Part shown: piece by piece, positions 8,737 through 17,059 of the stretch | How positions within the stretch are numbered: the first letter of the stretch is position 1 | Layout of the letters: each line of letters opens with the position of its first letter | NCBI RefSeq assembly: GCF_000513195.1 | Contig: NZ_CBVI010000053.1 | Span: 1 to 34,432, forward strand | Source: Bacteroides timonensis | Lineage (GTDB): Bacteria; Bacteroidota; Bacteroidia; Bacteroidales; Bacteroidaceae | Length of the DNA stretch: 34,432 nt | Reading direction: 5' to 3' | Notes under the pieces: generated by a model | Databases searched by the model: none | Told to the model about the DNA's origin: nothing | What the model saw: only the letters and a program-made list of their open reading frames with translations | Translations under genes and position numbers: made by a program

Positions 8737-9849
8737 TTACATGGTGGCATCACCGGTTTGGTCGGTGGTGGTAGTCCACGCTCCAATGGTGCAGCCGCTG
8801 ACTGTCAAGCCGGTCTTCTTCACCGTGATGGTGTAGGTATAGGTTTTGCCGGCTTCCAGATTGGGGGCGATGGATGAATTATTGGTATACTCCTGTCCGC
8901 CGATGGTGGCTTTGAACGCCAAAGCGGAGCCGGAACCGGAACAATCTTGCGGAAGAAGGATGAGGGTGTAGGTGCACTTGTAGTTGTCTACATCATATGT
9001 TCTCGCACATCCTGTGATAGTCCAATCAGTAACGGCTTGCGCATCATCCGAAACTTTTGCTGTTCCGGTGGCTGTTCCGTCTACTACCGCCAAAGTGAAT
9101 GTACCTGTGTGTTTCAGTCCGCCTAACTTATAAGTGCTGTTTCCATCACAGACTTTTTTTGCTTCCTCCTCCGTAAAGCCATCTTGGGTTGAACCGACAA
9201 TGACCAGTTTCAACTGTGCCATTTTGTGCTGGAACTGGCAATTGGTGCCGTTAGTAGTGCTGCTGTTATCCTTGAATTCTACTGTTGGGCTACTTTTGGA
9301 AGCTGTAGCTCCGCTGGCGAAAAGGAAATCAATCTTTGCCTGCTTGTTTTCATTGGCTGTAACTTTATTGTTGTCTTTGGTGTCAACCGCGATAATACCA
9401 CTGCCGTCAGTACCCGGAAGTGTTCCTGCATTGGTAGTTGTCTGATAAGGATAATAAGCGGCAAAGGTCACCGTTTCGGTAGCATCCTGAAAGAAGATAC
9501 CGGCTCCCGTTCCGGCAGCAAATGTGGCGGGAGAGCCACCTTGCTCTGTCGTATACTTCACATTCTTGTAGCGGGCAACCATACCACTGGTAGCAGCGCC
9601 GGAAGTGCCACCCTCTACTATTTGTTCCACTTTGGTCACTATCACCCCGATGGCATCATTTGCCGCAAAAGAGCTGGGGTTATCATTCACCGCACGTGTT
9701 TCCACACCCATTCCTGCCGTCACCCGTGCTTCCACCGGACCATTATTCATCTCGTTCTCATCGTTGCTGCAAGCGGCCAGCAGGGTGGCTACGGTTGCAA
9801 TCATTAAATACTTTGCTTTCATCTTTATTTTTTGTTTATTCATTGTCAA
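8737..9849 (-). CDS. Fimbrillin family lipoprotein
   Basis: About 370 residues. The lipobox is TLLAACS, followed by VEARVTAGMGVETRAV, the typical fimbrillin opening with an Arg after the first strand where gingipain-type proteases cut the pro-form. Further landmarks are VTFAAYYPYQ, DFLFASGATA, FQHKMAQLKLVI and a last strand TGLTVSGCTIGAWTTT. Likely a structural or accessory fimbrial subunit. It is the last gene of the fim operon that starts at 14364, 26 bp after the previous fimbrillin. The true start could be the ATG at 9843 or the one giving MKAKYL; all keep the signal peptide. Confidence 0.85.
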   Translation of the reverse strand: MTMNKQKIKMKAKYLMIATVATLLAACSNDENEMNNGPVEARVTAGMGVETRAVNDNPSSFAANDAIGVIVTKVEQIVEGGTSGAATSGMVARYKNVKYTTEQGGSPATFAAGTGAGIFFQDATETVTFAAYYPYQTTTNAGTLPGTDGSGIIAVDTKDNNKVTANENKQAKIDFLFASGATASKSSPTVEFKDNSSTTNGTNCQFQHKMAQLKLVIVGSTQDGFTEEEAKKVCDGNSTYKLGGLKHTGTFTLAVVDGTATGTAKVSDDAQAVTDWTITGCARTYDVDNYKCTYTLILLPQDCSGSGSALAFKATIGGQEYTNNSSIAPNLEAGKTYTYTITVKKTGLTVSGCTIGAWTTTTDQTGDATM

Positions 9850-9875
9850 TTAATTATAGCTTGTTTTTCGGTCGC

Positions 9876-10814
9876 TTAGTTGGCATCCACTTCTCCACCG
9901 CCTTGTGCATCCCAAGCCTCTATCTGTCCGCTCACTTCCACGCCCGTGCGGTTCAGCTTCACGGTGTAGGTGTATTTGCTTCCGGCTGCGAGTGCCTTGC
10001 CCATGTTCCAGGTGAAGGGGGCATCGTGGTCGTTGTTCAGGTCGAACTCGAAAGTGCGGCTGGTAGCGGCATCGGGCAGCAGGATGGCTTCGTAGACGTA
10101 GGCATCGGTCTGCTTGAAGAGGGTAATGTCGGCAGAGTTTGCGGCGTCAGCCTTCAGTGCTCCGGCGGTAAGGTCGAAGGTGGCGGTGGTGTTCTGAGCG
10201 TTCACCTTTACCGTCAGCCCGGTCATGTCATCGGTGGCGACTCCCGCACCGGGTTGCACGGTCAGTATCACCTTGCAGAGCTGGTGCTTGAAGGTGAGGG
10301 CGGCGGTCTTGTCCGTCTTCTTCTTCCCTTTCACGTTGCTGGAGTATAGCAGGTCGAGGGCTTCCTGATTGCTTTGTGTGCCTACATTGATGGCGTAGAG
10401 GTAATTCGTTGTGGTTTCCTCTTGCGTAACGCTTCCCTGCGGACAGTAGGCGTAGAAGTCCACTTCGCTGTCATCCATCGGGTAGTAGATAGTGGCGCCG
10501 TCGGGCTTGAAGGTTCCGGTAGAGGTTGCATCCGCCACGTATCGGATGTTTTCCGCTTCCTCACTTATATTCGCCGGCAGAAGCGATTCTCCGGTTTCCA
10601 CCATAAAGATGCCGATGGCATCCGTAGCAGACCAGGTCTGGTCGATGGCGCGGGTTTCCGTCACTCCCACGGAAGCACGAAATTCTACCGGGACGCGTCC
10701 GTACGACAGGTCTGCCGGTTCATTCTCATTATTGCTGCAAGCGGTCAGTGCAAGTGCCGCTGTTGCCAGAATCAGATAATTCTTCATGGATTGATAGTTA
10801 TTGTTATTCTTCAT
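9876..10814 (-). CDS. Fimbrillin family lipoprotein
   Basis: 312 residues. Lipobox ALALTACS, then VPVEFRASVGVTETRAID, SATDAIGIFMVETGE, YYPMDDSEVDFYAYCPQ, DLLYSSNVKG, LTFKHQLCKVILTV and a terminal TGVEVSGQIEAWD. This is the conserved fimbrillin order. An internal Met nine codons in (MKNYLIL) may be the real start, as it directly precedes the hydrophobic signal segment. Its stop at 9876 lies 26 bp before the next subunit gene. The products of this and the neighbouring paralogues probably build or cap one fimbria. Confidence 0.85.
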   Translation of the reverse strand: MKNNNNYQSMKNYLILATAALALTACSNNENEPADLSYGRVPVEFRASVGVTETRAIDQTWSATDAIGIFMVETGESLLPANISEEAENIRYVADATSTGTFKPDGATIYYPMDDSEVDFYAYCPQGSVTQEETTTNYLYAINVGTQSNQEALDLLYSSNVKGKKKTDKTAALTFKHQLCKVILTVQPGAGVATDDMTGLTVKVNAQNTTATFDLTAGALKADAANSADITLFKQTDAYVYEAILLPDAATSRTFEFDLNNDHDAPFTWNMGKALAAGSKYTYTVKLNRTGVEVSGQIEAWDAQGGGEVDAN

Positions 10815-10816
10815 TT

Positions 10817-11778
10817 TTACTCTGCGCTACCCGATTCACCTGCGCCGTTTCCTTTGTTCCAGTCCGTGATGGTGGCGGTTACGTCGAGGGCGTTGCGGTT
10901 GATGGTGATATTGTAGATGTTCTTTTCACCGGAGTTGAAACTCTTGTCATCGGGAATCGGCCAATAAAACTTCTCGCCACTGTCCTGGAGGGTGAAGACG
11001 AGTTCCCGTCCCGTGGTGAGGGATTTTCCTGTCAGGTCGTCCGGGAAGAGGATAGCCTCGGCGAATGTGCCGTTGCCTTTCGTCAGTAAGGTGACGGGGT
11101 GAGTTCTTGCACAAAACCGATTGCTTGGAATTCCGGATCGTAGATTGCCGTCTTCCATTGCTTGGTGATTTCTACTTTCAGGCCTTTCAGATTATCGGTA
11201 GAGATGCCGCTGCCGTTGGTGATGTTCAGCACCAGCTTGGTGAGGCGGTGCTCGAAGTTGAGACGGACTGTCGGCTGAAGCTTGTTATAGACCGTTCCGC
11301 CTTCCTATGTGCTGCTCTTTGCATCGGCCACCATCAGGTCGAGGGCAGCTTGCGAAGTCTGCTTGGTAAGGTCGGCTGTCCATGCATCAGCGGTCACGTC
11401 CTTATAAGGATACCATGCATGAAAATCTACATTGCTGCCGTCGATGGGAAAGTAGATGGGGGTATTCACGGGGGTGAAGCCATCGCCTGTGTCCGATTTC
11501 TTATACGGAATGTTTGCTGCGCCTTCGGCAATGCCGGTTTTGCCGGCGGCAAACATATAGATGCCTATCTGGTCATCCTTGTCCCATTGTGCATCGTGGG
11601 CACGGGTCTGCACATGGATGCCGCCCGATACTTGGAGGGGCACACGTCCGTCGCTGTCCGATACACTTGTTTCACTGTCGTTGCTGCATCCCGTGGGGAG
11701 GAGCAGGACGGTGCAGAACGCTGCACCAATCAACATGCCGGGCAATCCGCCCGAACTGATGAAGTTCTTTTTCTTCAT
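10817..11778 (-). pseudogene. Fimbrillin family lipoprotein, broken by a stop and a frameshift
   Basis: Starts as a normal fimbrillin lipoprotein (lipobox VLLLPTGCS, VPLQVSGGIHVQTRAHD, FHAWYPYKD, DLMVADAKSST). Codon 158 is TAG (11305-11307). The same frame continues past it with EGGTVYNKLQPTVRLNFEHR and TKLVLNITNGSG, then loses the frame near 11095-11110. The remaining C-terminal part (HPVTLLTKGNGTFAEAILF to TATITDWNKGNG) is in another frame, consistent with a one-base deletion. Two separate lesions make a real pseudogene likely. The ends abut its neighbours: its stop is 3 bp from the next gene's start. Confidence 0.8.
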
Positions 11779-11855
11779 GTTCTTTTGATTTTTTTAAAAG
11801 TTGTACAATAATCACCCTTGTTCCAACTACGCATTTATTTTTAGTTTTCTGATTT

Positions 11856-12746
11856 TCAATTTACGTTGATATCACCGTTATTCACCTCTTTCCATGGGGT
11901 GATGGTGGCACTGATTTCTGCCTCAGCAGGCAGTTGCAGCGTGGCGTCCAATGCAAGAGGTTCCATGCTGCCGGTGCTGAAGTTCTTTAGAGATTCCGTC
12001 AGGTCGGTGGTGACGGTCTGCACCTTGCCGTCGGTCAGCGTGATTTCCAGTGTCAGCAGTTGCTGTTCTCCGGTGGCTGCTCCCATAAGGCGCAGGTTGG
12101 CAGAGAGTGCCGGCTGTCCGGAGGAACGGGTGCCTGGTGCAAGTGTAGCGTCTGTGCCAAGGACGAAAGCCGGGACTACGATCTTTCCATTGGTGGCTGC
12201 AATTGTTCCGGCAGCCAAATCTACAGCGGAGGCGATACCTGTCAGAGTGGCTGCTGTGCTGCCTATTCTCTGCTCGTCGCCGGGGTTCAGCTTTAGGGTT
12301 AGTGTCAAGTGACGGATATGCTGTAGCATAGGCACGACCACTTGCAGGGTATCGTCTTTCACTATCTCTAAGGTAGCGAAAGCGGAAAACAGATAGCCGG
12401 GGGCGGGTTCCAGTGTACCATCCGCACGGGTATTTACCGTAGCGGTGGTGCCGCTAATGGTAATGCCTTCTGCATTATGGTAGACCAGCAGGTCTTGCCC
12501 TCCGGGGGCAAACAATGTGTTGAATGCATTTGTTTCTCCGCTCACGGTCTGTTCTTGTGTGCCGATACGCAGGATGTAGCTGTCCGGCAGGATGGCGTCA
12601 GAAGAACGTCCGTTCCAGTCGGTGGTTATTTTCACTGCGCCCTTGTCGGGATGTGGGGTGTTGTAAAGGTCGTCTTTCACACATCCTACCAGCAGCAACA
12701 AGGCTGCTGCACAAACCATTATTATATTATAGATTGCCTGTTTCAT
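11856..12746 (-). CDS. FimB/Mfa2-like fimbrial anchor lipoprotein
   Basis: 296 residues. Lipobox LLLVGCVKD, then a DUF5119-like or FimB/Mfa2-like body: VKITTDWNGR, YILRIGTQEQTV, GGQDLLVYHNAEGI, PGYLFSAFATLEIVKDD and VPMLQHIRHLTLTLKL. Proteins of this type anchor or limit fimbrial growth in the outer membrane. Its position directly after the DUF3575 gene and before the fimbrillins fits the usual fim order. The 19-bp gap to the upstream gene points to one transcript. Confidence 0.75.
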   Translation of the reverse strand: MKQAIYNIIMVCAAALLLLVGCVKDDLYNTPHPDKGAVKITTDWNGRSSDAILPDSYILRIGTQEQTVSGETNAFNTLFAPGGQDLLVYHNAEGITISGTTATVNTRADGTLEPAPGYLFSAFATLEIVKDDTLQVVVPMLQHIRHLTLTLKLNPGDEQRIGSTAATLTGIASAVDLAAGTIAATNGKIVVPAFVLGTDATLAPGTRSSGQPALSANLRLMGAATGEQQLLTLEITLTDGKVQTVTTDLTESLKNFSTGSMEPLALDATLQLPAEAEISATITPWKEVNNGDINVN

Positions 12747-12765
12747 AATTCTTCGTTCCTCATTC

Positions 12766-14364
12766 TTAATTCTTCATTTTCCACACCAGTGTGACGCCAA
12801 GCTGGTTGATGCCCCAATAGTTCTTTGTATCACTGCCCGCACGTACACGGATGCCGTCTGATACCGTGTATTTGTCATAATCGGCATAGCTATACCCCAC
12901 GGCTGCGTGGAAATCAAGGCTCAACGCACGGTTCAGTGGTAGCGTGTAGCCGCCCGTGATGCCGCCGCCCTGATAGTCGCCCTGCTTGCCAGTATCGCCC
13001 AGCTTGTAGTTGAACTCGCCGATGTGGTACATGGCTCCGATATAGCCGCGTTTCTCCTTACTTATATAGTAGCGCACTTCGGGAGAGAGTTTCCAGAGGG
13101 CATATCTTCTGTTCTTGTTGTCCCATGACCATGAAGTCCATGCACCGTTTACAAGAATGCTCCAGTTGCGGTCGATGCGCCACTCCATGCCGAGGTCGGG
13201 GGTAAGGGTGGCCCAATGCAGCAGATTGGCACGGAGAGAGAAAGAGTTGTCATGTTTGTGTTCCTCCGCTTTGGCGGCAAACCGTGCGGCTTCCGCTTGT
13301 TCCTTGGCAGTTTGCTCTGCTGCCCGTCGTTCGGCTTCTTCCTGTTCCTGCCTGGCTTTTTCCGCTGCAAGACGCTCCCGTTCGGCACGTTCTGCCGTCA
13401 GGCGTTCCTGCTCGGCCTGCCTTGCTTGCTCGGCAGCCAGCCGTTCGGCTTCGGGGTCGCCAAATACTTCTTTGTTATACGCCAGCACACGGGTGGCAGC
13501 TTCTTCGCCCGCTATCTGTGCCACTTTCTCTACGCTGGCGGGGAAAGTAACCACAACCACATTGCGCAGGTCGTCCGGGCCGTAGCCATGAGGAATAATC
13601 CGGTCGGTGACGAACATCTTTTCCGTCATTCCCACCTGTCTGATGAGTTCCGCTTTCACACGATTGTTGCGAAGGTAGGCCATGCGCTGTGCGGATAGGT
13701 CACTGGTGGGAGAAGCCGCATAACTGCTGACATTGACATACATCCGTCCGCTTCGTAACTGTGGCAGGCATACACTCAGGGTATCGCACAACCGTTCCAA
13801 TTCAGTTCCGTTCTGTCGGTAAGGGATATAAAACATATCTTTCACCGGTACAAACCGGAACACGTATTCGCTACCCCCTTTTTCCTGTGCTGCAAGCGGC
13901 AAGAGAAGCAGCAGAAAGAGGGACAAGAACATTATTCTTTTCAGCATGGTATCTATTATTTTGGTAAATTCTTCGGGAGTGATATTGGGTGGATTGAACG
14001 GGTATGGACGCTGGGATGTAGGAACCAGCTTCCTCAATTCCAGATTCTCGGTAATGGTACGCACCAGATATTCCTGGCTCCGGCGTAACTTACGTTTATA
14101 ACGACAAAGGAAAATGAAAAGAGTGATTATCGTCAGTAAAGACATAATAAGCAGGAGAAACAGCACCGTAAAGAAAAGAAGGTTGGTACTTGTGGAGTCA
14201 GTTGTAGCTGTCGTTTCTGCGGCATATATTAAGGTAGGAGAACAAATCAGAAAGAGAAAGTATAGCAAACAAAATCCGGTAGATCTACCGGATTTGTTCT
14301 CCAGAGGAATCTCTCCGGAGAACAAATGAGGATTATTAAATATGTTTATACTTCTTTTTTCCAT
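12766..14364 (-). CDS. DUF3575 outer-membrane protein fused to an upstream two-helix membrane segment
   Basis: The C-terminal part (from an internal ATG at 13945-13947) is a complete DUF3575 protein of about 393 residues. It has its own signal peptide (MLKRIMFLSLFLLLLLPLAAQ), a periplasmic domain, a long Ala/Glu/Arg coiled coil, and a beta-barrel beginning SLRANLLHWATLTPDLGMEW. About 139 further residues are open in frame upstream, with two hydrophobic segments and a basic stop-transfer (CRYKRKLRRS). No stop separates the parts. Either two genes have fused, or translation starts internally. I give the ATG at 14362-14364 as the start; a GTG three codons earlier is also open, but lies within the promoter-proximal hairpin. 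DUF3575 proteins are standard first genes of Bacteroidales fim operons. Confidence 0.7.
   Translation of the reverse strand: MEKRSINIFNNPHLFSGEIPLENKSGRSTGFCLLYFLFLICSPTLIYAAETTATTDSTSTNLLFFTVLFLLLIMSLLTIITLFIFLCRYKRKLRRSQEYLVRTITENLELRKLVPTSQRPYPFNPPNITPEEFTKIIDTMLKRIMFLSLFLLLLLPLAAQEKGGSEYVFRFVPVKDMFYIPYRQNGTELERLCDTLSVCLPQLRSGRMYVNVSSYAASPTSDLSAQRMAYLRNNRVKAELIRQVGMTEKMFVTDRIIPHGYGPDDLRNVVVVTFPASVEKVAQIAGEEAATRVLAYNKEVFGDPEAERLAAEQARQAEQERLTAERAERERLAAEKARQEQEEAERRAAEQTAKEQAEAARFAAKAEEHKHDNSFSLRANLLHWATLTPDLGMEWRIDRNWSILVNGAWTSWSWDNKNRRYALWKLSPEVRYYISKEKRGYIGAMYHIGEFNYKLGDTGKQGDYQGGGITGGYTLPLNRALSLDFHAAVGYSYADYDKYTVSDGIRVRAGSDTKNYWGINQLGVTLVWKMKN
14237..14326. repeat. Cluster of palindromes inside the N-terminal extension
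   Basis: A perfect 24-bp palindrome spans 14272-14295 (AAATCCGGTAGA and its reverse complement). It overlaps a second inverted pair, TTTGTTCTCC (14293-14302) with GGAGAACAAA (14317-14326). A third copy, GGAGAACAAA, is at 14237-14246. In the mRNA these would fold into strong hairpins within the first 45 codons. Confidence 0.75.
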
Positions 14365-14366
14365 TT

Positions 14367-14403
14367 GAGTCACGTGTCTTGTTTTTAACGTGGCTCAAAG
14401 GTA
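14367..14403 (-). promoter_or_regulatory. Candidate fim promoter -7 box and 5' UTR hairpin
   Basis: On the minus strand TACCTTTG (14396-14403) matches the Bacteroidales -7 consensus TAnnTTTG. A start site about 7 bp downstream gives a leader of roughly 25 nt to the ATG at 14364. GAGTCACGT (14367-14375) and ACGTGGCTC (14388-14396) form an inverted repeat just below the box, a possible operator or leader hairpin. Confidence 0.55.
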
Positions 14404-14440
14404 TAGAAGTAGCGTTGGGCGGCAATGGTTTTTAGGTGGG

Positions 14441-14483
14441 TTGTAGTCTCATTTAGTCACTCTTGTAGTCTCATTTAGTCACT
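14441..14483. promoter_or_regulatory. Two identical 21-bp direct repeats, likely AraC-type operator
   Basis: A 21-bp unit beginning TTGTAGTCTC and ending TTTAGTCACT occurs at 14441-14461 and 14463-14483, period 22 bp. It lies 38-88 bp upstream of the -7 box of the fim operon and directly downstream of the regulator gene. AraC-family activators bind direct repeats spaced by two helical turns next to the -33 region. Confidence 0.65.
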
Positions 14484-14519
14484 TTTGCTGTCTCGAAAAC
14501 TCCCTTTTCTTGATGTATA

Positions 14520-16397
14520 TCATTCATTTTCAGCGCGTTTGTTTCCTGAACGATATTCTGAGGGCGTCATGCCGAATTGTTCGAGGAAAAGGCGATAAAA
14601 AGTCGCCTTATTTGGAATACCACATTCTTTGGCTATGGCATCTATCGCATAGTCGGGATGCTCTTTAAGCATTCGGGCGGCGTAGTCCATCCGGAGATTA
14701 TTGATGTATTGAGAGAAACCTATGCCGGCATATTGCTTGAAAAGCAGTGCGAATTTGTTCTTGGGGATGCGTACCAGCTTCATCAGATCTGCCCTCGAAA
14801 AGTCGGGTTGCAGGAAGAGCTTCCGGCTGATAATTTCACGTTCCGCACGGTCGAATAATGACTGACCGTTCGGAATGGTTTCGTTGTTTGGATTGTCTTC
14901 GGATGTATCAGCGTCCGGTTGTTCAGCGTCCGGTTGTTCGGTGTCAGGTAGTTCGGTATCACTTTGCACTTCCTTCTCCGTCGATAAAACATTCACTGCC
15001 GACTTCCACTTTTGCAGCTCGTCTTCCGCTGTCTGCAACCGTTCTGTCAATATCAGGTTCTCATCTTTGCGGCGGTAGAGTTCGTCCTTATAGTTCAGCA
15101 AGTCGTCTATCCGGGCTGACATCGACTTGTTCTTTATCCGGATGGTACGGGCATGGCGGATGATGCGCCACATCAGCACACCGAGCAGGCCGATGATGCA
15201 AACGGCAAATAGCAGTATCATCCGGTTTTCCCGTAGTTTGGCGGCTTGTTGCGTCAGTTGCGCCTCTTTCTCTGCGGTTTCATAAATGGTGGCGAGTTCC
15301 AGCACTCCGTTCTGCTTTTCGCGCAGGCGAAGGCTGTCCGAGAGGATATACATCTGTTTGTAGGTCTGTGCAGCGGCATCTTGGTTACCCAGTCCCTCGT
15401 ATGCCTGTGCCTCAAAATTAAGGATACGCTCCAGATAGAAATAATTGATGGTATCGCCCTGCTCTTTCCAGCGTTCCTTGTCGGCATGGATGAACCGGAG
15501 TACTTCAGGGTAACGTTTCACACCCACGAGATAATCAAAACGCATCTGTTTCCCGTCGTCGGTATGGGCATAGTCCGTCTGTTCGAATTTACGATAGAAC
15601 TCCGCGCCTTTCTCCGGTTGCCCGTCGGCAAGGAAGATACGGGCGTATGTGACATAGCCGCATGCCAGCCGCATGTCGTACATACCTTCGGGGATGTCGG
15701 GACAGTTTTTGAATTGCTCCATCAGTTTTTCATACCGCGGCAACAAGGCGATGGCTTCGGAATATTTTCCGTCATACATCGCAAAAGTGATTTTTACGCC
15801 GTAGATATAGATGAGGTCGTCCACCGGTTTCCACCTTTGGCAGCCTTCGGTCATTTCTTCCTGCATCTGCAAGGCCTGCTCCACGTACTCGTCCGCTTCG
15901 TCTTTCAGCCCCATGTCCCGCTTGTTCATTCCCAAATAGAGCAACAGGTTGGCTTCCGCAATGCGGTCGCCCGTCTGCCGGGCAAGCTCGATGCCTTCGA
16001 GGGCATAGCGGGTGCTTTCCGTATAGTTTCCCGTGCCGTTGTACTGGTCGGTTATCAGTTCGAGCAGCATCAGGGCTTCGTCGGGATGCCGGCGTATGGA
16101 GTCATTGCGGTAGGCTTTCATGGCGTACTTCAAGGCAAGGCGGTACATGCTCATTCCGTTTTGGTAGACAACGCTGCGCATGTGGTCCAGACGGAACTGC
16201 GGCTGCAACTTCCGTTGTTCCATTTCGTCTATCAGTGTCAACGCGCGCTCAGGTTCGGTGACACTGATCTGCGATATATATTTCCGGGTAAGGATGCTAT
16301 CAGGCAGAGGTGTGTTTTCGGCATGGATATGGAAACCGGTAAGGCCGGTGATGAATAATACACATATAAAAGCTATACTACGGCAAAGGCTGTTCAT
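14520..16397 (-). CDS. TPR-containing membrane-bound AraC-family regulator
   Basis: About 625 residues. A signal-like N-terminus (MNSLCRSIAFICVLFITGLTG) is followed by a long helical TPR region (to about residue 390), one membrane segment (MILLFAVCIIGLLGVLMW), a coiled coil, a repetitive acidic linker, and a C-terminal AraC DNA-binding domain (FSQYINNLRMDYAARML, IDAIAKECGIPNKATFYRLF). Such regulators sense a periplasmic or outer signal and act on adjacent surface operons. The divergent position is not used here: the gene is on the same strand as, and just upstream of, the fim operon, with the repeat operator in between. I prefer the ATG at 16395-16397 because the signal segment begins there; an upstream in-frame ATG at 16478 lies above the promoter box. 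Confidence 0.85.
   Translation of the reverse strand: MNSLCRSIAFICVLFITGLTGFHIHAENTPLPDSILTRKYISQISVTEPERALTLIDEMEQRKLQPQFRLDHMRSVVYQNGMSMYRLALKYAMKAYRNDSIRRHPDEALMLLELITDQYNGTGNYTESTRYALEGIELARQTGDRIAEANLLLYLGMNKRDMGLKDEADEYVEQALQMQEEMTEGCQRWKPVDDLIYIYGVKITFAMYDGKYSEAIALLPRYEKLMEQFKNCPDIPEGMYDMRLACGYVTYARIFLADGQPEKGAEFYRKFEQTDYAHTDDGKQMRFDYLVGVKRYPEVLRFIHADKERWKEQGDTINYFYLERILNFEAQAYEGLGNQDAAAQTYKQMYILSDSLRLREKQNGVLELATIYETAEKEAQLTQQAAKLRENRMILLFAVCIIGLLGVLMWRIIRHARTIRIKNKSMSARIDDLLNYKDELYRRKDENLILTERLQTAEDELQKWKSAVNVLSTEKEVQSDTELPDTEQPDAEQPDADTSEDNPNNETIPNGQSLFDRAEREIISRKLFLQPDFSRADLMKLVRIPKNKFALLFKQYAGIGFSQYINNLRMDYAARMLKEHPDYAIDAIAKECGIPNKATFYRLFLEQFGMTPSEYRSGNKRAENE
14911..14955. repeat. 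15-bp in-frame tandem repeat in the regulator linker
   Basis: Three 15-bp units (14911, 14926, 14941) encode EQPDA, EQPDA and ELPDT between the coiled coil and the DNA-binding domain. The first two differ only at the last base. Copy-number slippage would change linker length without breaking the frame. Confidence 0.8.
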
Positions 16398-16443
16398 CTT
16401 CTTTTCTGTTTTCTCTATTCTGTGATAAATATGGTTTGCTGTG

Positions 16444-16451
16444 CAAAAGTA
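16444..16451 (-). promoter_or_regulatory. Candidate promoter -7 box of the TPR-AraC gene
   Basis: The minus strand reads TACTTTTG, matching TAnnTTTG. It is 47 bp upstream of the ATG at 16397, a normal leader length. A clear -33 TTTG could not be fixed. Confidence 0.5.
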
Positions 16452-16576
16452 GCACAAAAATGTTTCTGGCTGTAGCATTTATAAATAAACCTTTTTGTTT
16501 TTTTATACTATGAAGAGTTGGTGTGAGGCGGATAAACACGGGTAAAATTCAAAATACCAGTCGGCACAGCCTTCCG

Positions 16577-16900
16577 AATCTTGTTGTATTTCAGTTCTCT
16601 TTTCCCCTTATAGCCATTTCCCCTTTTTTATAACCTTGTCATGACTTCACCTTGCCGTAGTTCAGGGTGCGAAGCTACGGCCGGGACTCCTAAAAATCTG
16701 CAAGCCCGCTTCGCGCCCTCCGGGTTTTGGCGAAAATTTTTCAATCCGTCCAGTGGGGCGGTTGAAAATTTTTCACCAAAAGCCTTGCATATTTTCTCCC
16801 CGTCCGTATCTGCCCCCTGAAACGAGCAAGGTGAAGCCACCGACAAGGCATAAAAAAAAAGTCAATGTTATGAAAAAGAGAACTGAAATACAACAAGATT
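16577..16900. repeat. Inverted partial duplication at the element edge
   Basis: A 24-bp sequence beginning AGAGAACTGAAATAC (plus strand, 16877-16900) is present as a perfect inverted copy at 16577-16600, exactly 300 bp away. Similarity continues weakly outward (ACTGGYATT on both). The right copy is the start of the small gene at 16870. The 391-bp stretch 16479-16869 holds no convincing gene; it contains this repeat, CCGTAG/CTACGG (about 16654-16680) and the repeats at 16732-16775. Confidence 0.7.
16732..16775. repeat. Direct repeat of GAAAATTTTTCA
   Basis: Identical 12-mers at 16732-16743 and 16764-16775, each nearly palindromic, separated by GC-rich sequence. This kind of AT-rich pair near the edge of a Bacteroidales element could be a binding site or part of an origin of transfer, but nothing here proves it. 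Confidence 0.5.
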
Positions 16901-17027
16901 TGAAACGAGGCTTCGGCTCCGCTCCAACTGGCATTAAAAAAATGGTGAAGTGGTTGGCGGTCGGCTTCGTGGTGTATGTGGCGGCGTGTTTGCGCTTTTG
17001 CTCATTCTCATTTGCGTGATACTCTAA
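16870..17027 (+). pseudogene. Small single-helix membrane protein, probably frameshifted
   Basis: The ATG at 16870 opens MKKRTEIQQDLKRGF, then a helix KMVKWLAVGFVVYVAA. As read, it ends at TGA (17017-17019) with an odd Cys/Ser/Phe-rich tail, 49 residues in all. In the other frame, from GTG at 16986, the same DNA gives VFALLLILICVIL and a TAA at 17025-17027, which continues the membrane helix properly. One missing G in the run GCGGCGTG explains it. I do not recognise the family. It is the first plus-strand gene of the element. Confidence 0.5.
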
Positions 17028-17059
17028 CAGAATATTTATCAATTCAAAATCAAATCGTT

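Noticed and set aside
15246..16358. 370-codon plus-strand ORF opposite the TPR-AraC gene
   Set aside because: Antisense shadow of a well-recognised regulator.
16732..16775. Origin of transfer
   Set aside because: The AT-rich direct repeat is suggestive, but no relaxase gene or known nick site is in view.
16628..16846. 72-codon minus-strand ORF at the element edge
   Set aside because: Overlaps repeats and structured DNA, has no start signal, and is probably not translated.
16480..16870. Integration site (attL or attR)
   Set aside because: No integrase, tRNA or paired direct repeat could be found in the window to support it.
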